Program-made: the position numbers and the translations under genes
In this document: piece after piece, positions 7,005-15,626 of the stretch
How the letters are laid out: the number at the start of each line of letters is the position of its first letter
Position numbering within the stretch: the stretch's first letter is position 1
Source: Halobacteriovoraceae bacterium
GTDB taxonomy: Bacteria > Bdellovibrionota > Bacteriovoracia > Bacteriovoracales > Bacteriovoracaceae
Direction: 5' to 3'
Length of the DNA stretch: 64,000 nucleotides
NCBI GenBank assembly: GCA_020635115.1
Contig: JACKAK010000006.1
Span: forward strand, 1-64,000
The notes under the pieces: model-generated
Databases searched by the model: none
What the model saw: the letters and a program-made list of their open reading frames with translations, nothing else
What the model was told of the DNA's origin: nothing

Positions 7005-9698
7005 TTAGTTGAAATCTAAGAGTATTTTTATTTCTGGTTTTGGTTTTATAATTCTAGAGTAGGCATTTTCACTTTCTATATAAAACCCTTCTTTATTTTT
7101 ATTTTTCATAAATTCGGCAGGAGTCAAACGTTCGTCAGTAAGAAAGAAGTGATACTTCTCGGTTACATTATCTAGACCATACTTGACGACTGCTTTGATG
7201 ATACGGTCGCTTTTTTCTAGTAATTTTTCATTAAAAGTTACGTTATTTTTCTTTGTAATGTCGTCATAATACGCATAGGTTTTAAAGTAGTACTCCAGTT
7301 CTCCAGGTCTAAATTCCATTTCTTCGCTCTCATTTTCACCTTTAGATGCAGATTTGCCGTCCTTATTGCCAGTGTTTTTCTCTTGTTCTGGTTTACCAAC
7401 AAGTCTACTTTTAGAATCTTCTTTCTTTTCATCAATAGAAGCTATTTCTCTTTTTGGGGATTTGCTAGGTTCTTCCTTTGATTCTGTGCTTTCTTTTTTA
7501 TCCTGCTCTGGAGCATAACCACTATATTCAGGATTATAACCAGCTGATCCACTTCCAGAGCTTCCGCCTGAGCTAAATCCTCCTCCAGAACTTGTGTTAT
7601 AAGATCTACGAGATCTTGGTGTATATCCACTATTAGAAGGTGAACTGATTGCGGTCTGTCCGCGTCCATTAGTTTTCACTCTTGGTTTAATAGCAATTTC
7701 TTTAGGTTGGGGATCTCTTTCTGGTGGATAATCTTCTTCTGGTTCCCTTGGGACAATCTCATCTTCTACTTTAGTTTGTTCATGTGAAACTATTTTTTCT
7801 AGCTCTTTCTTTTTATTTTCAATTTTTTCTAATTCTTTTTCTAGTCTTTGAATATCAGGGTCGTTTTTGTAGGCAGCAATTCTCTCTTCTTGAGTAGCGT
7901 GTTCACCTAAAGAAGTATTTATCTCTTTTTGTTTAGCAATTATGGAATCTTGAAATCTTTGTTTTTGGATTTTTGATTTGAATGATTCTGTTGCAGCTTT
8001 CATGTATCCAGAGTTTTTTGAAGGCATCGCTACTTTTTTACGTACGCTAAACATTTCTTGAAAATTCATTTTTTTGGAAACAGAATTGGATATCTCTTTT
8101 GCCATTTCTAAAGCTTTTTCATCGCTAACCTTTACGCCATATGAGTTTGCTGCAAATCTAATGTCTGAAGCAACTGTTGCTAGTCTTTCATCATCGTCTT
8201 TTATGTTAGAATAATCTCTGAAGGCACTTGGGTCTTGTTTTTCACCATTGGGCAGGTCCCATCCGTTTTTAACGACATCTTTTAAGGTTGATTCAATTTT
8301 TGTTTTTTCACCATCTGTGGTATACATCGTCATAGTTGTCTTTTCCTCTGGGTTAAATTCAGCTCTTTCCGCTTGAAGTTGTGAGTGTTTAAAGTTCATG
8401 TCCTGCATGTCTTCATCGGTTACTTTAATATGGGCGGCATCTCTTGCTAGATCGTTACATTTCGAAACAGAGTCAAGGGTACACGTTTTCTTTACATCAA
8501 GCATTTTTCTTGCTGTTTCTAAATATGTTTTTAATTTATGTTCTTCCAAAATCATTTCTTCAGTTTTTTGGGTGTTTGACTTGATCTCACTGGTCTCTTG
8601 TTTTAATTTTTCTTCTAGGCAATGTACCTGATCCTCCATATCGTCAAACGCGACCTCATCTCCTGCAATACTGTTTCTGCGACTTTGAAGGGCATTAATG
8701 TAAAATGCTATATTCAATTCATTGCTAGATGTGTTATATTTTTCGATCACTAAGTCTTTATCTTCGTTTTGAAACTTGATTGCATTAATTGGTTGTATTA
8801 GGATTTCAGGTTCTGATTCTGACGAATATGCCTTTTGGGGGAAAATAAGATTAAGCATAAAAGCGCTGGTTTTTTTAAGTTTTAAAGCATCTTCTAAACG
8901 ACGCTTTCTTTGAATGTAGTCCCTTCTGGTGAAAACACATTGATCTTTACTGAATGATTTCGCTTTGTGAATTGAAGGATTTTTAATTTCAGCGAGAACA
9001 ACTGCCTCTGGAGGAGTCTGTTGCTTACCACATCTCTTATTTGGAGGTTTTGTTCCGTTGTAAGCAGCATTTTCAAACAGTTCAACATAAACAGCTAGGT
9101 TCATAAAGGAATCAGGTGAAAGATATTCATCATTTGGCATAAAATCCCACAACGAGAAGTATATTTCTTCAATTGGTCGCTTAGAATCAAGTACGTAATC
9201 ATACAAGCTTCCTTCCTTTATTAAAAACCTTAGAAATTCTCTAAAATTATCACGAGTAAAGAGTTCATTTGTTTCGAATAACCGCTTATGGAGTACGATT
9301 TCTGTCCCATCTTCTCGGACAGCAATATAAACAGCTCTCTTTTTTCCATCTTCTAAAATTTGCGCCCCATATTTGAATTTTACTGTTGGAGAGCCTTTTT
9401 CTGCTAAAAAGTCCCTTAGTTCGGTCATGTCGTTTGATTTTGCAACTGGAGTTTTTATTGGACCTCTTTGCCTTTTTCCGCGTTTGTTAAATTCACAATT
9501 ATAAGGTGTGTGTCCTGCGCCACATTTTCCAATATTCAAATTTCTTGCGTATCCAGAATTTTTAATATGTTTACTCATGAGATTATGATCTTGAGCAAAC
9601 TGCAAAGCTTTAAGTTTTAGATTGTTAAAAAAATCGGCGTGAGCACTATTTTGCAAGCTAAATGATAAAAGCAGTAACGTAAGTGTTTTGATGACCAT
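7005..9698 (-). CDS. Large secreted protein with coiled coil and Gly/Ser-rich region, unknown function
   Basis: The 897-residue product starts with a signal peptide (MVIKTLTLLLLSF..., cleavage near SAHA/DFF). Residues ~30-300 form a mixed, cysteine-containing region. A long helical and coiled-coil section follows (e.g. EEKLKQETSEIKSNTQKTEE, then KKKELEKIVSHEQTKVEDE near residue 640). A disordered Gly/Ser/Tyr-rich linker (SSGGGFSSGGSSGSG) runs into a Lys/Glu/Ser-rich stretch near residues 700-800, and the C-terminal ~90 residues are again ordered. I recognise no enzyme motif. The pattern suggests a secreted or periplasmic structural protein. It is preceded by its own upstream region and is probably monocistronic. 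Confidence 0.75.
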   Translation of the reverse strand: MVIKTLTLLLLSFSLQNSAHADFFNNLKLKALQFAQDHNLMSKHIKNSGYARNLNIGKCGAGHTPYNCEFNKRGKRQRGPIKTPVAKSNDMTELRDFLAEKGSPTVKFKYGAQILEDGKKRAVYIAVREDGTEIVLHKRLFETNELFTRDNFREFLRFLIKEGSLYDYVLDSKRPIEEIYFSLWDFMPNDEYLSPDSFMNLAVYVELFENAAYNGTKPPNKRCGKQQTPPEAVVLAEIKNPSIHKAKSFSKDQCVFTRRDYIQRKRRLEDALKLKKTSAFMLNLIFPQKAYSSESEPEILIQPINAIKFQNEDKDLVIEKYNTSSNELNIAFYINALQSRRNSIAGDEVAFDDMEDQVHCLEEKLKQETSEIKSNTQKTEEMILEEHKLKTYLETARKMLDVKKTCTLDSVSKCNDLARDAAHIKVTDEDMQDMNFKHSQLQAERAEFNPEEKTTMTMYTTDGEKTKIESTLKDVVKNGWDLPNGEKQDPSAFRDYSNIKDDDERLATVASDIRFAANSYGVKVSDEKALEMAKEISNSVSKKMNFQEMFSVRKKVAMPSKNSGYMKAATESFKSKIQKQRFQDSIIAKQKEINTSLGEHATQEERIAAYKNDPDIQRLEKELEKIENKKKELEKIVSHEQTKVEDEIVPREPEEDYPPERDPQPKEIAIKPRVKTNGRGQTAISSPSNSGYTPRSRRSYNTSSGGGFSSGGSSGSGSAGYNPEYSGYAPEQDKKESTESKEEPSKSPKREIASIDEKKEDSKSRLVGKPEQEKNTGNKDGKSASKGENESEEMEFRPGELEYYFKTYAYYDDITKKNNVTFNEKLLEKSDRIIKAVVKYGLDNVTEKYHFFLTDERLTPAEFMKNKNKEGFYIESENAYSRIIKPKPEIKILLDFN

Positions 9699-10009
9699 AA
9701 AATCTCGTTGATCATATTATTATGGTTTAAACTTATTAAAATTATTAGATATTTTTGAAATTTTACAGCAAGTTTTATAGATATTATGGTCTTATACATT
9801 TTCTTAAAACGTGATTAATTTGGGTTGGATGCCAATTTAAATTGCCTCTTTTAAATATTAGCAATGATGAATGTTTTAAGTTTACGCGTGTTTAAACTTT
9901 GGGCAGCAAAATTATAGTCAATTGAGTTTTCTGCGTCTATTTATAATGGCTTATGTATTTGGCATTTTGATTGCAAATAATTACCTCAAATATTATAAAG
10001 GAAAAAATT
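9699..10009. promoter_or_regulatory. Divergent promoter region with a dyad
   Basis: This intergenic region lies between the leftward 897-aa gene and the rightward 10010 gene. A near-palindrome, AAGTTTA at 9878-9884 and TAAACTT at 9893-9899 with an 8-base spacer, could be an operator. No coding potential is evident. Promoter positions are not resolvable by eye in this AT-rich context. Confidence 0.35.
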
Positions 10010-10537
10010 ATGAAAAATCTTCTTGTTGTATTTACCTTGATAGCATCTTTGAACATTTTAAAAGCTCAAGAAAGTGAAAATAATTGCGACTTTTTAAAAG
10101 AACAAATTAAAAAATCAAAAGGTATAATTTCCGATGGGTTGGCAGCAATCAATATAGCGCTAGATTATACCAGGAATGACCATGAACGGATATCACTTGA
10201 ACTTATAAGAACTAATATAACCATAATTGAATTCATTGTAGCATATTATGATCTTGAAGTAAGCAGTCTTGAGGAGTTTCATGATATTATAAAAGAGCAG
10301 CCGATTTCTTGTATGAAAGGTCAGAATAAGGAAGATGCTGATAAGATCATTTATTATTTCAATTATGTTACTGAAAAACTTAATATGATGAAGGAACGAG
10401 TTATAAAGTTTGATAAAGAGAGAGAACAACAAAAAAGAGATGGCTTAAGTCAGGTGGATTTTGAAAGATCGCCTGGAAAGAAAATCGAAGAAAATGAAGA
10501 AAACCATGAATCTCAGTCAGGTGTTATTATAGGTTAA
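10010..10537 (+). CDS. Small secreted helical protein, unknown function
   Basis: The start is the ATG at 10010, preceded by AAAGGAAA; an in-frame ATG at 9971 lacks a ribosome site and would bury the signal peptide. The signal sequence MKNLLVVFTLIASLNILKAQ is followed by a predominantly helical 155-residue domain with two cysteines (NNCDFLKEQ and ISCMKGQ) that could form a disulfide. The C-terminus is charged and probably disordered. I recognise no family. It stands alone, with its own upstream region. Confidence 0.7.
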   Translation: MKNLLVVFTLIASLNILKAQESENNCDFLKEQIKKSKGIISDGLAAINIALDYTRNDHERISLELIRTNITIIEFIVAYYDLEVSSLEEFHDIIKEQPISCMKGQNKEDADKIIYYFNYVTEKLNMMKERVIKFDKEREQQKRDGLSQVDFERSPGKKIEENEENHESQSGVIIG

Positions 10538-10813
10538 TATATAGGGGGGGCAGTTTTTGACACTCTAAGAACTGATGGATTAGTTAAAATCCTGGCTGCA
10601 TAAGATAGTGTGAAATTAAAAATCTAAGCAATATTCAGTTCATTAAAATATTCTTAGACTAAATAAAAATAGCAATAAGATCATTATTAAGTTCAGATAA
10701 CCAACTGATAGTTGATCCTTTACAAATTTCAAGTATGAAAAATTCTCAATATTCTCTCGATTAGATACTTAAATATGATATTAACGTTAAAAATATTCTA
10801 ACTGGAGTGAAAA
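10538..10813. other. Intergenic region, no supportable feature
   Basis: About 275 bases lie between the secreted protein and the first LysM gene. It starts with a run of seven G (near 10546) that is out of character for this AT-rich window. The rest is AT-rich and should contain the promoter of the LysM/membrane-protein pair; the ribosome site GGAGTG lies just before 10814. I see no RNA or protein gene. Confidence 0.4.
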
Positions 10814-11809
10814 ATGATCGAAGTGAGACCAAGTAGTTTTTATAAAATTTATGAGGTTCAGCCTGGAGATACCTTATCTCAAATTATCACAGATCACTTT
10901 TCGTATGATGACTTGCCTCATAGTCCTCATCTTAATTGGTCTGAAATAAATTATCTCATAGATATTGTGCTTCATAATAATCCTCATATAAAAGATCCTA
11001 ATAGAATACAGCCATGGCAAATGATAGATCTTGCTACATATAAGAAAAAACACTCTGAAATTTATACCAGTGCTCATCACGCATTAATGAAGAGTATATT
11101 TAGACATATACCAATAGGAATGTCACATATTATGAACAGAAATCAGGGGGGTATAGATTGGCTTGCGCTCTTTATTTCTGGGTCGGTGTCAGCAACAGAT
11201 GGCGTAGCAAAAGTATATATCAAAGCAATGGAAAGGTTTGCTCATTTTGTAAACCAAGGCGGTTATACATTTAAAGGTTCTAGCAATAATCTAGCAGCAA
11301 TGCTTCAGGACGTTTGGGATAAGGGTCCAATTAAGAAAGAAATAAATGCGATGAATGACCTTCTTATCGCTCAAATCAAGGGACTAAATTATAAAGGGTA
11401 TATTAATCCTTTGAAGAAGCACCTAGTTTTTCCTAATACATTTGCGCCCAGAAAAGCTGTAAGATATGCTGAAAATGCCGTAAAACATCTTGGGAAAGCT
11501 AGAAAGGTGGCATTTGGTACAAGTTATGTAGTTGAGCCGGTACTAGGTGCTTTTAGAGTTTATAGAGCAAAAGATGATGAGAAAGTTAAAGTTGCTTTTG
11601 AGCAGACAGGTGGAGTTGTTGTTGGAGCTTTGGCCGCTAGTTCAATATCATATGGCGTATGTTCACTTGTTCTTTTTTTGCCATCCGGTGGGTCAAGTAT
11701 GTTTGCTTGTACGTTTGTAGTATCTTTTGCTGCTGGAGCGACTGGAAGTTATGTGGGGTCAGAGATTACAGGTGGAATTTATGATGGATTCGAAGGGGTT
11801 CTCTGGTGA
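10814..11809 (+). CDS. LysM protein with glycine-rich hydrophobic C-terminus, putative pore-forming effector (copy A)
   Basis: Residues ~11-75 form an extended LysM module (YEVQPGDTLSQII...HNNPHIKDPN...PWQMIDLA), a peptidoglycan-binding fold. There is no signal peptide. The centre (~90-250) is helical and contains GIDWLALFISGSVSAT and FKGSSNN. The last ~70 residues are hydrophobic and Gly/Ala-rich, with the spacing GATGSYVGSEITGGIYDG typical of glycine-zipper membrane-inserting toxins. A four-base GTGA overlap links it to a small membrane protein gene. A paralogous pair lies at 13763-15354. LysM plus a pore-like tail with a membrane partner matches the logic of antibacterial effector-immunity pairs delivered by contractile systems. 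That role is inference; a structural envelope role is possible. Confidence 0.72.
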   Translation: MIEVRPSSFYKIYEVQPGDTLSQIITDHFSYDDLPHSPHLNWSEINYLIDIVLHNNPHIKDPNRIQPWQMIDLATYKKKHSEIYTSAHHALMKSIFRHIPIGMSHIMNRNQGGIDWLALFISGSVSATDGVAKVYIKAMERFAHFVNQGGYTFKGSSNNLAAMLQDVWDKGPIKKEINAMNDLLIAQIKGLNYKGYINPLKKHLVFPNTFAPRKAVRYAENAVKHLGKARKVAFGTSYVVEPVLGAFRVYRAKDDEKVKVAFEQTGGVVVGALAASSISYGVCSLVLFLPSGGSSMFACTFVVSFAAGATGSYVGSEITGGIYDGFEGVLW

Positions 11810-12330
11810 GCGCAGTAGGTATATCACTAAGTATTTTTGGGTTAATAATGATATATTTTGCTTTAGTTGTTCCATTGTTTACATGGTTTTATTTGGATAA
11901 GAAATACGTAAGAATCAAGAATAGTATTATCTATAACACTTCTGGTTATATGTACGCAAGGTGCAAAGTTCTTCATAGGTTTTACGGGTATATCACTATT
12001 TTTGTTTTTAACGATCAATCTAATTATAAAAACAGAAATCGACTTTCACACTACCTAGAACCCCAAGTCAAAATTAAAGATATCGTTGAGATTGGAACTT
12101 GGGAGAAAATGATTGGATATTTTAATATATTAATTGTTTTAATTACAATGATTGATACACCTGTATCATATGTTTTATTAAAAGGTTGGCCCATAAATTA
12201 TCTCTACGGTATTGAAAGAAGTCCCACAACATTGCAAATGTATCATCTTACTGGTCTTGCCGTTACATTAATTGGTTGCGTTATATACTATTCATATAAA
12301 TTTATAAAAAAGAGAAAAGACAGGAAGTAA
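11806..12330 (+). CDS. Small polytopic membrane protein, putative immunity protein (copy A)
   Basis: The GTG start at 11806 overlaps the stop of the LysM gene, so expression is coupled. The 174-residue product has an N-terminal membrane helix (SIFGLIMIYFALVVPLFTWF), a soluble central part with YITIFVFNDQ and KNRNRLSHYLEP, a second hydrophobic segment near residue 105, and a C-terminal helix (GLAVTLIGCVIYYSYKFI) with a basic tail. The paralogue at 13763-14296 shares YLDKKY, YGYITIF/YQGYITIF, FNDQ, KNRNRLSH and FNYLYGI. Co-conservation of this partner with the LysM protein suggests that it neutralises or anchors it. I know no named family. Confidence 0.68.
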   Translation: MSAVGISLSIFGLIMIYFALVVPLFTWFYLDKKYVRIKNSIIYNTSGYMYARCKVLHRFYGYITIFVFNDQSNYKNRNRLSHYLEPQVKIKDIVEIGTWEKMIGYFNILIVLITMIDTPVSYVLLKGWPINYLYGIERSPTTLQMYHLTGLAVTLIGCVIYYSYKFIKKRKDRK

Positions 12331-12335
12331 ATTTT

Positions 12336-12500
12336 CTAGGGTCTATACACGCATCTAAAACCAACATCTGCGGCAGTATATGTTGACAGAGAGTTTGTTG
12401 ATAGTCCGTAAATACCGGATTTATTTCCCCAAGAATAAGTTCCACCTCTAAAAGCTCCACCGCCTGACCCGCCTTGCCACTGTCCCATAGACTGAGAGTG
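12336..12500 (-). pseudogene. C-terminal fragment of an FGE/SUMF1-like (formylglycine-generating-type) protein
   Basis: Read on the minus strand, the open frame runs HSQSMGQWQGGSGGGAFRGG, then TYSWGNKSGIYGLST and ends TAADVGFRCVYRP with a TAG stop at 12336-12338. The GGAFRGG block and the terminal GFRCV(Y)RP are hallmarks of the FGE-sulfatase/SUMF1 fold common in secreted proteins of this bacterial group. Only about 55 codons remain. The 5' part ends exactly where an IS3 left end starts at 12501. It converges on the immunity-like gene that ends at 12330. Confidence 0.8.
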
Positions 12501-12592
12501 TGACCATAAACCCAAAATTTAGTCCATTCTCAGAGTGAGTCTCACTGTGTTAAAAATAAAACAAGGAGACAATAAAATGAAAGGCAAAAAAA
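12501..12592 (+). mobile_element. IS3-family left-end remnant
   Basis: The sequence is practically identical to the first ~92 bases of the full IS3 copies. It has the terminal repeat TGACCATAAACCC, the leader, the AAGGAG ribosome site and the first codons of orfA (MKGKK), then diverges at about 12590. The rest of the element, including its right end, is gone. Together with the truncated genes on either side this marks a deletion that removed most of an IS3 copy. Confidence 0.93.
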
Positions 12593-12704
12593 TGAGGCCC
12601 TTGATAATTTCAATATCCAGCTCATTCGTGTTCCCATTGAAAACGTCGATGATGTCACTGAAGAATTTCTACAAAATACTTTTTCAGAAATTCTTAGAAG
12701 ATAA
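12592..12704 (+). pseudogene. 3' fragment of an unidentified gene
   Basis: Immediately after the IS3 remnant a frame reads NEALDNFNIQLIRVPIENVD, continues DVTEEFLQNTFSEILRR and stops at 12702-12704. The segment looks like a genuine protein C-terminus but has no start, so it is probably what remains of a gene deleted together with the IS. I cannot name the family. The longer ORF that covers this DNA in another frame is only the IS leader read through. Confidence 0.5.
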
Positions 12705-12709
12705 TTCTC

Positions 12710-13651
12710 CTAAGATTTCTTAAAATTCAGCGAGAGTAGGGGGTTATCTTCGATTTTTTCTTCTCGCACCAGATAACCCTTAGTGGTATTAATGTTCGAA
12801 TGCCCAGAAACTTCAGCAACAGACTCAATTCTGTGTCCATTTTCCAAAAGATTTGAAATCACCCCTCTGCGAAACGAATGTAATGTCTTATCAATATCCA
12901 TATCTAGGGCCAAGAGAGTCTTTTTAAGCATTTCGTGGACAGATTCACGTCTGATTGGGGAGTCCAGCCTTTTTTTGACGGCCGTAAAAATATAATCATC
13001 TTCAATTTTTTCTCGTCTTCTCATTAATTCTTTTAATGTACTCCAAAGCTTAGGGTGGAGCGGAATTTTTCTTATTTTTGAACCCTTGCCTTTAATAATG
13101 ACTACTTTTATGTCATTTTCTGTTCGTATGTCACATACGCGCACATTAACGACTTCACTTATTCTGCATCCAGTGTAGGCCAAGAACGTAAGAATCGTTT
13201 TATTTTGTAAAGACTGCGTGGTTACACCATCATAAAATTCACAGATGCTTTCTAGCTCAGAATCACTTAGCCCAGTTTTTGGCCTAATTGATTTCGCCTT
13301 TGGCCTCTTAACCCCTAATGCCGGGTTTTCATCCATAAGCTTGGCATTTATGAGTTCTTTAAAAAGTGAAGATAGACTAGAGAGTTTTCTGTGGACAGTG
13401 TTTGGGGCATAATGATTAATAATTGAATCTCTATAGTCAATTACGTGGTCTTTCGTTATTTCATGTGGGCCATTTAACCGAATATTCCTAACTTCTAAAA
13501 AGGCCGCAAAATCGTAAAAATCTGTGGTGTAGGCACAACGTGTATTTTCAGAGAGAAAGTTTTTTAAAAAGGTAGATACTGTAGTGGCCATGTCCGTTTT
13601 TTGCTTTTTAACAACTGAATTTTCTGAATCCAAAATGATCAAATTATCCAT
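12710..13651 (-). CDS. Tyrosine recombinase / integrase
   Basis: The protein has an N-terminal SAM-like core-binding domain (residues ~20-110, including NTVHRKLSSLSSLFKEL) and a catalytic domain with every expected residue: Arg in TGCRISEV, Lys in IKGKGSKIRKIPL, the box HSFRRG, His in GHSNINTT and the nucleophile Tyr in KGYLVRE. The ATG at 13651 gives a XerC/D-like length (~313 aa); an upstream in-frame start at 13708 is possible, and neither has a strong ribosome site. It lies between two inverted LysM/membrane-protein pairs next to IS debris, so it probably mobilised this island. No attachment sites could be delimited. Unlike its neighbours to the left, it is rich in GGCC. Confidence 0.9.
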   Translation of the reverse strand: MDNLIILDSENSVVKKQKTDMATTVSTFLKNFLSENTRCAYTTDFYDFAAFLEVRNIRLNGPHEITKDHVIDYRDSIINHYAPNTVHRKLSSLSSLFKELINAKLMDENPALGVKRPKAKSIRPKTGLSDSELESICEFYDGVTTQSLQNKTILTFLAYTGCRISEVVNVRVCDIRTENDIKVVIIKGKGSKIRKIPLHPKLWSTLKELMRRREKIEDDYIFTAVKKRLDSPIRRESVHEMLKKTLLALDMDIDKTLHSFRRGVISNLLENGHRIESVAEVSGHSNINTTKGYLVREEKIEDNPLLSLNFKKS

Positions 13652-13762
13652 GAACAGTACCGGTTGAAAGTTATAACTAATTTTAACATACAAATTTTTA
13701 TAGGCCAATACCTAACATAATTGACTTTATGTTCCCTCTTTTTTAGAGAAAAATTTGATCTA

Positions 13763-14296
13763 TTATTTTTTCTGACTGCCTTTAAAACGAGATATAAGCT
13801 TGTAAGTTAAGTACCCAATACCAATAATAATACCAACGCAGGCCAGACCTAACTTGTATCTCATAAGAGGACTAATTTCGACATCAATTCCGTATAGATA
13901 ATTAAATGGTGGCCCACCAGAGACGATATAAAACACAAAAACACTACCTAGCCATAGGACATAAAAGAAAATATTAAGAACTCCAAATGTCTTTTCCCAT
14001 TTACCTATTTGCACCAATTCTTTAAAATCTATACTAGGTTCAAGAAAATGAGAAAGGCGATTTCTATTTTTTTGTTTTGTTTGATCATTGAAAAGGAATA
14101 TCGTTATATATCCTTGATAACGGTGGTGAACTTTACTAAATGCATACATTTTGGCACCAGTAGTATCATAAAGTATGCTTTTTTTGATTTTGGGATACTT
14201 TTTATCTAGATAGATCCAGCAAAAAAACGGAACTCCTAATGCATAATAAGCAGTACATATTCCGCCAATAATTAGTAAAATATTCTCAAGGCTCAA
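13763..14296 (-). CDS. Small polytopic membrane protein, putative immunity protein (copy B)
   Basis: This 177-residue protein is homologous to 11806-12330. It has an N-terminal membrane helix, WIYLDKKYPKIKKSILYDTT, a soluble part with YQGYITIFLFNDQ and KNRNRLSHFLEP, a middle hydrophobic hairpin, and a C-terminal helix CVGIIIGIGYLTYKLI with a basic tail. It overlaps the end of its LysM partner by four bases, the same arrangement as copy A. Its last ~30 codons and the DNA just downstream recur at 19884-20003 as a fragment. The immunity role is inference from pairing and topology. Confidence 0.68.
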   Translation of the reverse strand: MSLENILLIIGGICTAYYALGVPFFCWIYLDKKYPKIKKSILYDTTGAKMYAFSKVHHRYQGYITIFLFNDQTKQKNRNRLSHFLEPSIDFKELVQIGKWEKTFGVLNIFFYVLWLGSVFVFYIVSGGPPFNYLYGIDVEISPLMRYKLGLACVGIIIGIGYLTYKLISRFKGSQKK

Positions 14297-15354
14297 TACA
14301 AATAACTCCTTGTAGTATCGTATATGAATTTACCACCGTCATATACTCCTCCACCTATTTTTTCCCCATAGTAGCTACCTCCTGCTCCTGCTAAACCAGC
14401 AACTACAAAACCACATACGATACCGCTTGTGCCAGCAGTCGGGAGGCTGAAAACCATATTACAAGTAACATACGCTGCAGTTTGAGCAGCGAGTCCTCCT
14501 AATACGATATTACCACCTTGTCCAAATGCCACTCTGATTTTGTTTTCCTTTTCAGTCCAAACTTTTCCAATTCCTAAAACTACTTCTACTCCCCAGCCTG
14601 CTAAAGGTTTGATGTACTTCGAGTTTCTAAGAACTTTAAATGAGCGCTCTAGGTATCCTGCGACCTTTTGTCCATTTAGATAATCAGGAATAACTACTGT
14701 TTTCCTTAGAGATTTCACTGAGTCCCAAATTCCTTCTCCTCTAACTCGACTTGTAATAAAATTACTTAATTTTGAGATTTCTTGTTTAACTTTCCCAGAC
14801 TTAATCGCATTTTGCAGAGCCTTTTGAAAATTATTGCTGCCACCTTTATAAGTGTAATGCCCATTGTTTAATGCGTCTTGGATTTGCTTTATTCCATGTG
14901 AATACTGTTCATAAAAATTTTCTGTAGATGCGAGAGCTCCGGATAGTCCAAGACCTATCCAATCAATACCTTCGCTTTTTTTAGGCTCGGTGTTATTATT
15001 TAAAAAAGAAAAAAGATGAGAATTACTATTTAGATAATTCACCTCACTTTGGAGCGCATTCCGAATTTCATTCTTTACTAAAGTTCGCTCACCTTGAGAG
15101 AAGATTTCAAAATGACGTTTTTTATAGAGGGAAAGATCAATAATTTGCCAAGTAGATATTTTGTCAGGATCTTTGATTTCTGGATTATTGTGTTGAACAA
15201 TTTCAATAATTTCCTTAATTCCTGCCCAGTCTAAACGTGGTCTATACTTTGGATTAAGATCTTTAAAGTGATCAACAATGATCTGAGACAGAGTTTCACC
15301 TGGTTGAACCTCGTGAATGGCGTAATAACCTAGTTTTTTCCCAAGAATACTCAA
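14293..15354 (-). CDS. LysM protein with glycine-rich hydrophobic C-terminus, putative pore-forming effector (copy B)
   Basis: I start it at the TTG at 15354 because GAGGAG lies seven bases upstream and the resulting N-terminus (SILGKKLGYYAIHEVQPGET) aligns with copy A. The longer frame from 15414 has no ribosome site. Shared with copy A are the LysM block (VQPGETLSQII, HNNPEIKDPDKI, WQIIDLS), GIDWIGLGLSGALAST, YKGGSNNF, a helical middle, and a C-terminal region ending GAGGSYYGEKIGGGVYDGG. The central region is more divergent and contains an insert (NSNSHLFSFLNNNTEPKK). Divergence in the middle with conserved ends fits an effector under diversification. Function remains inferred. Confidence 0.72.
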   Translation of the reverse strand: MSILGKKLGYYAIHEVQPGETLSQIIVDHFKDLNPKYRPRLDWAGIKEIIEIVQHNNPEIKDPDKISTWQIIDLSLYKKRHFEIFSQGERTLVKNEIRNALQSEVNYLNSNSHLFSFLNNNTEPKKSEGIDWIGLGLSGALASTENFYEQYSHGIKQIQDALNNGHYTYKGGSNNFQKALQNAIKSGKVKQEISKLSNFITSRVRGEGIWDSVKSLRKTVVIPDYLNGQKVAGYLERSFKVLRNSKYIKPLAGWGVEVVLGIGKVWTEKENKIRVAFGQGGNIVLGGLAAQTAAYVTCNMVFSLPTAGTSGIVCGFVVAGLAGAGGSYYGEKIGGGVYDGGKFIYDTTRSYLY

Positions 15355-15598
15355 TCGAAACTCCTCAATAAAAAATCTAATAGTTCTTAATAACACAACT
15401 GCACAGGAGAGCACAAAGTGAGATGAAGTTATTTCACAGATGAATTATATTCTACTAACTTTCGAAAGGTTAAGAAGAAGTCGTGAAAACAAAATACGTT
15501 TAAAACCCCAAACAATTCTACAAATCAAGGACTCCCCTTTTGCGTATTTTCTATAAGTCATAATAAATACTATATCTCATAGAGGCTATTTTTCTGGA

Positions 15599-15626
15599 AC
15601 GCAATATAACTGTTTTTATATTGCGT
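15599..15626. terminator. Perfect 11-bp inverted repeat at the end of the antitoxin gene
   Basis: ACGCAATATAA (15599-15609) and TTATATTGCGT (15616-15626) flank a six-base loop, with CTTTTT following on the plus strand. The repeat contains the stop codon of the minus-strand antitoxin gene. It could act as a terminator for plus-strand readthrough or as an RNA stabiliser for the module's transcript. On the minus strand no U-run follows, so it is not a textbook terminator there. Confidence 0.5.

Noticed and set aside
12535..12723. 62-codon plus-strand ORF
   Set aside because: It is the IS3 leader and orfA start read through into unrelated DNA. The protein-like frame after 12592 is a different one.
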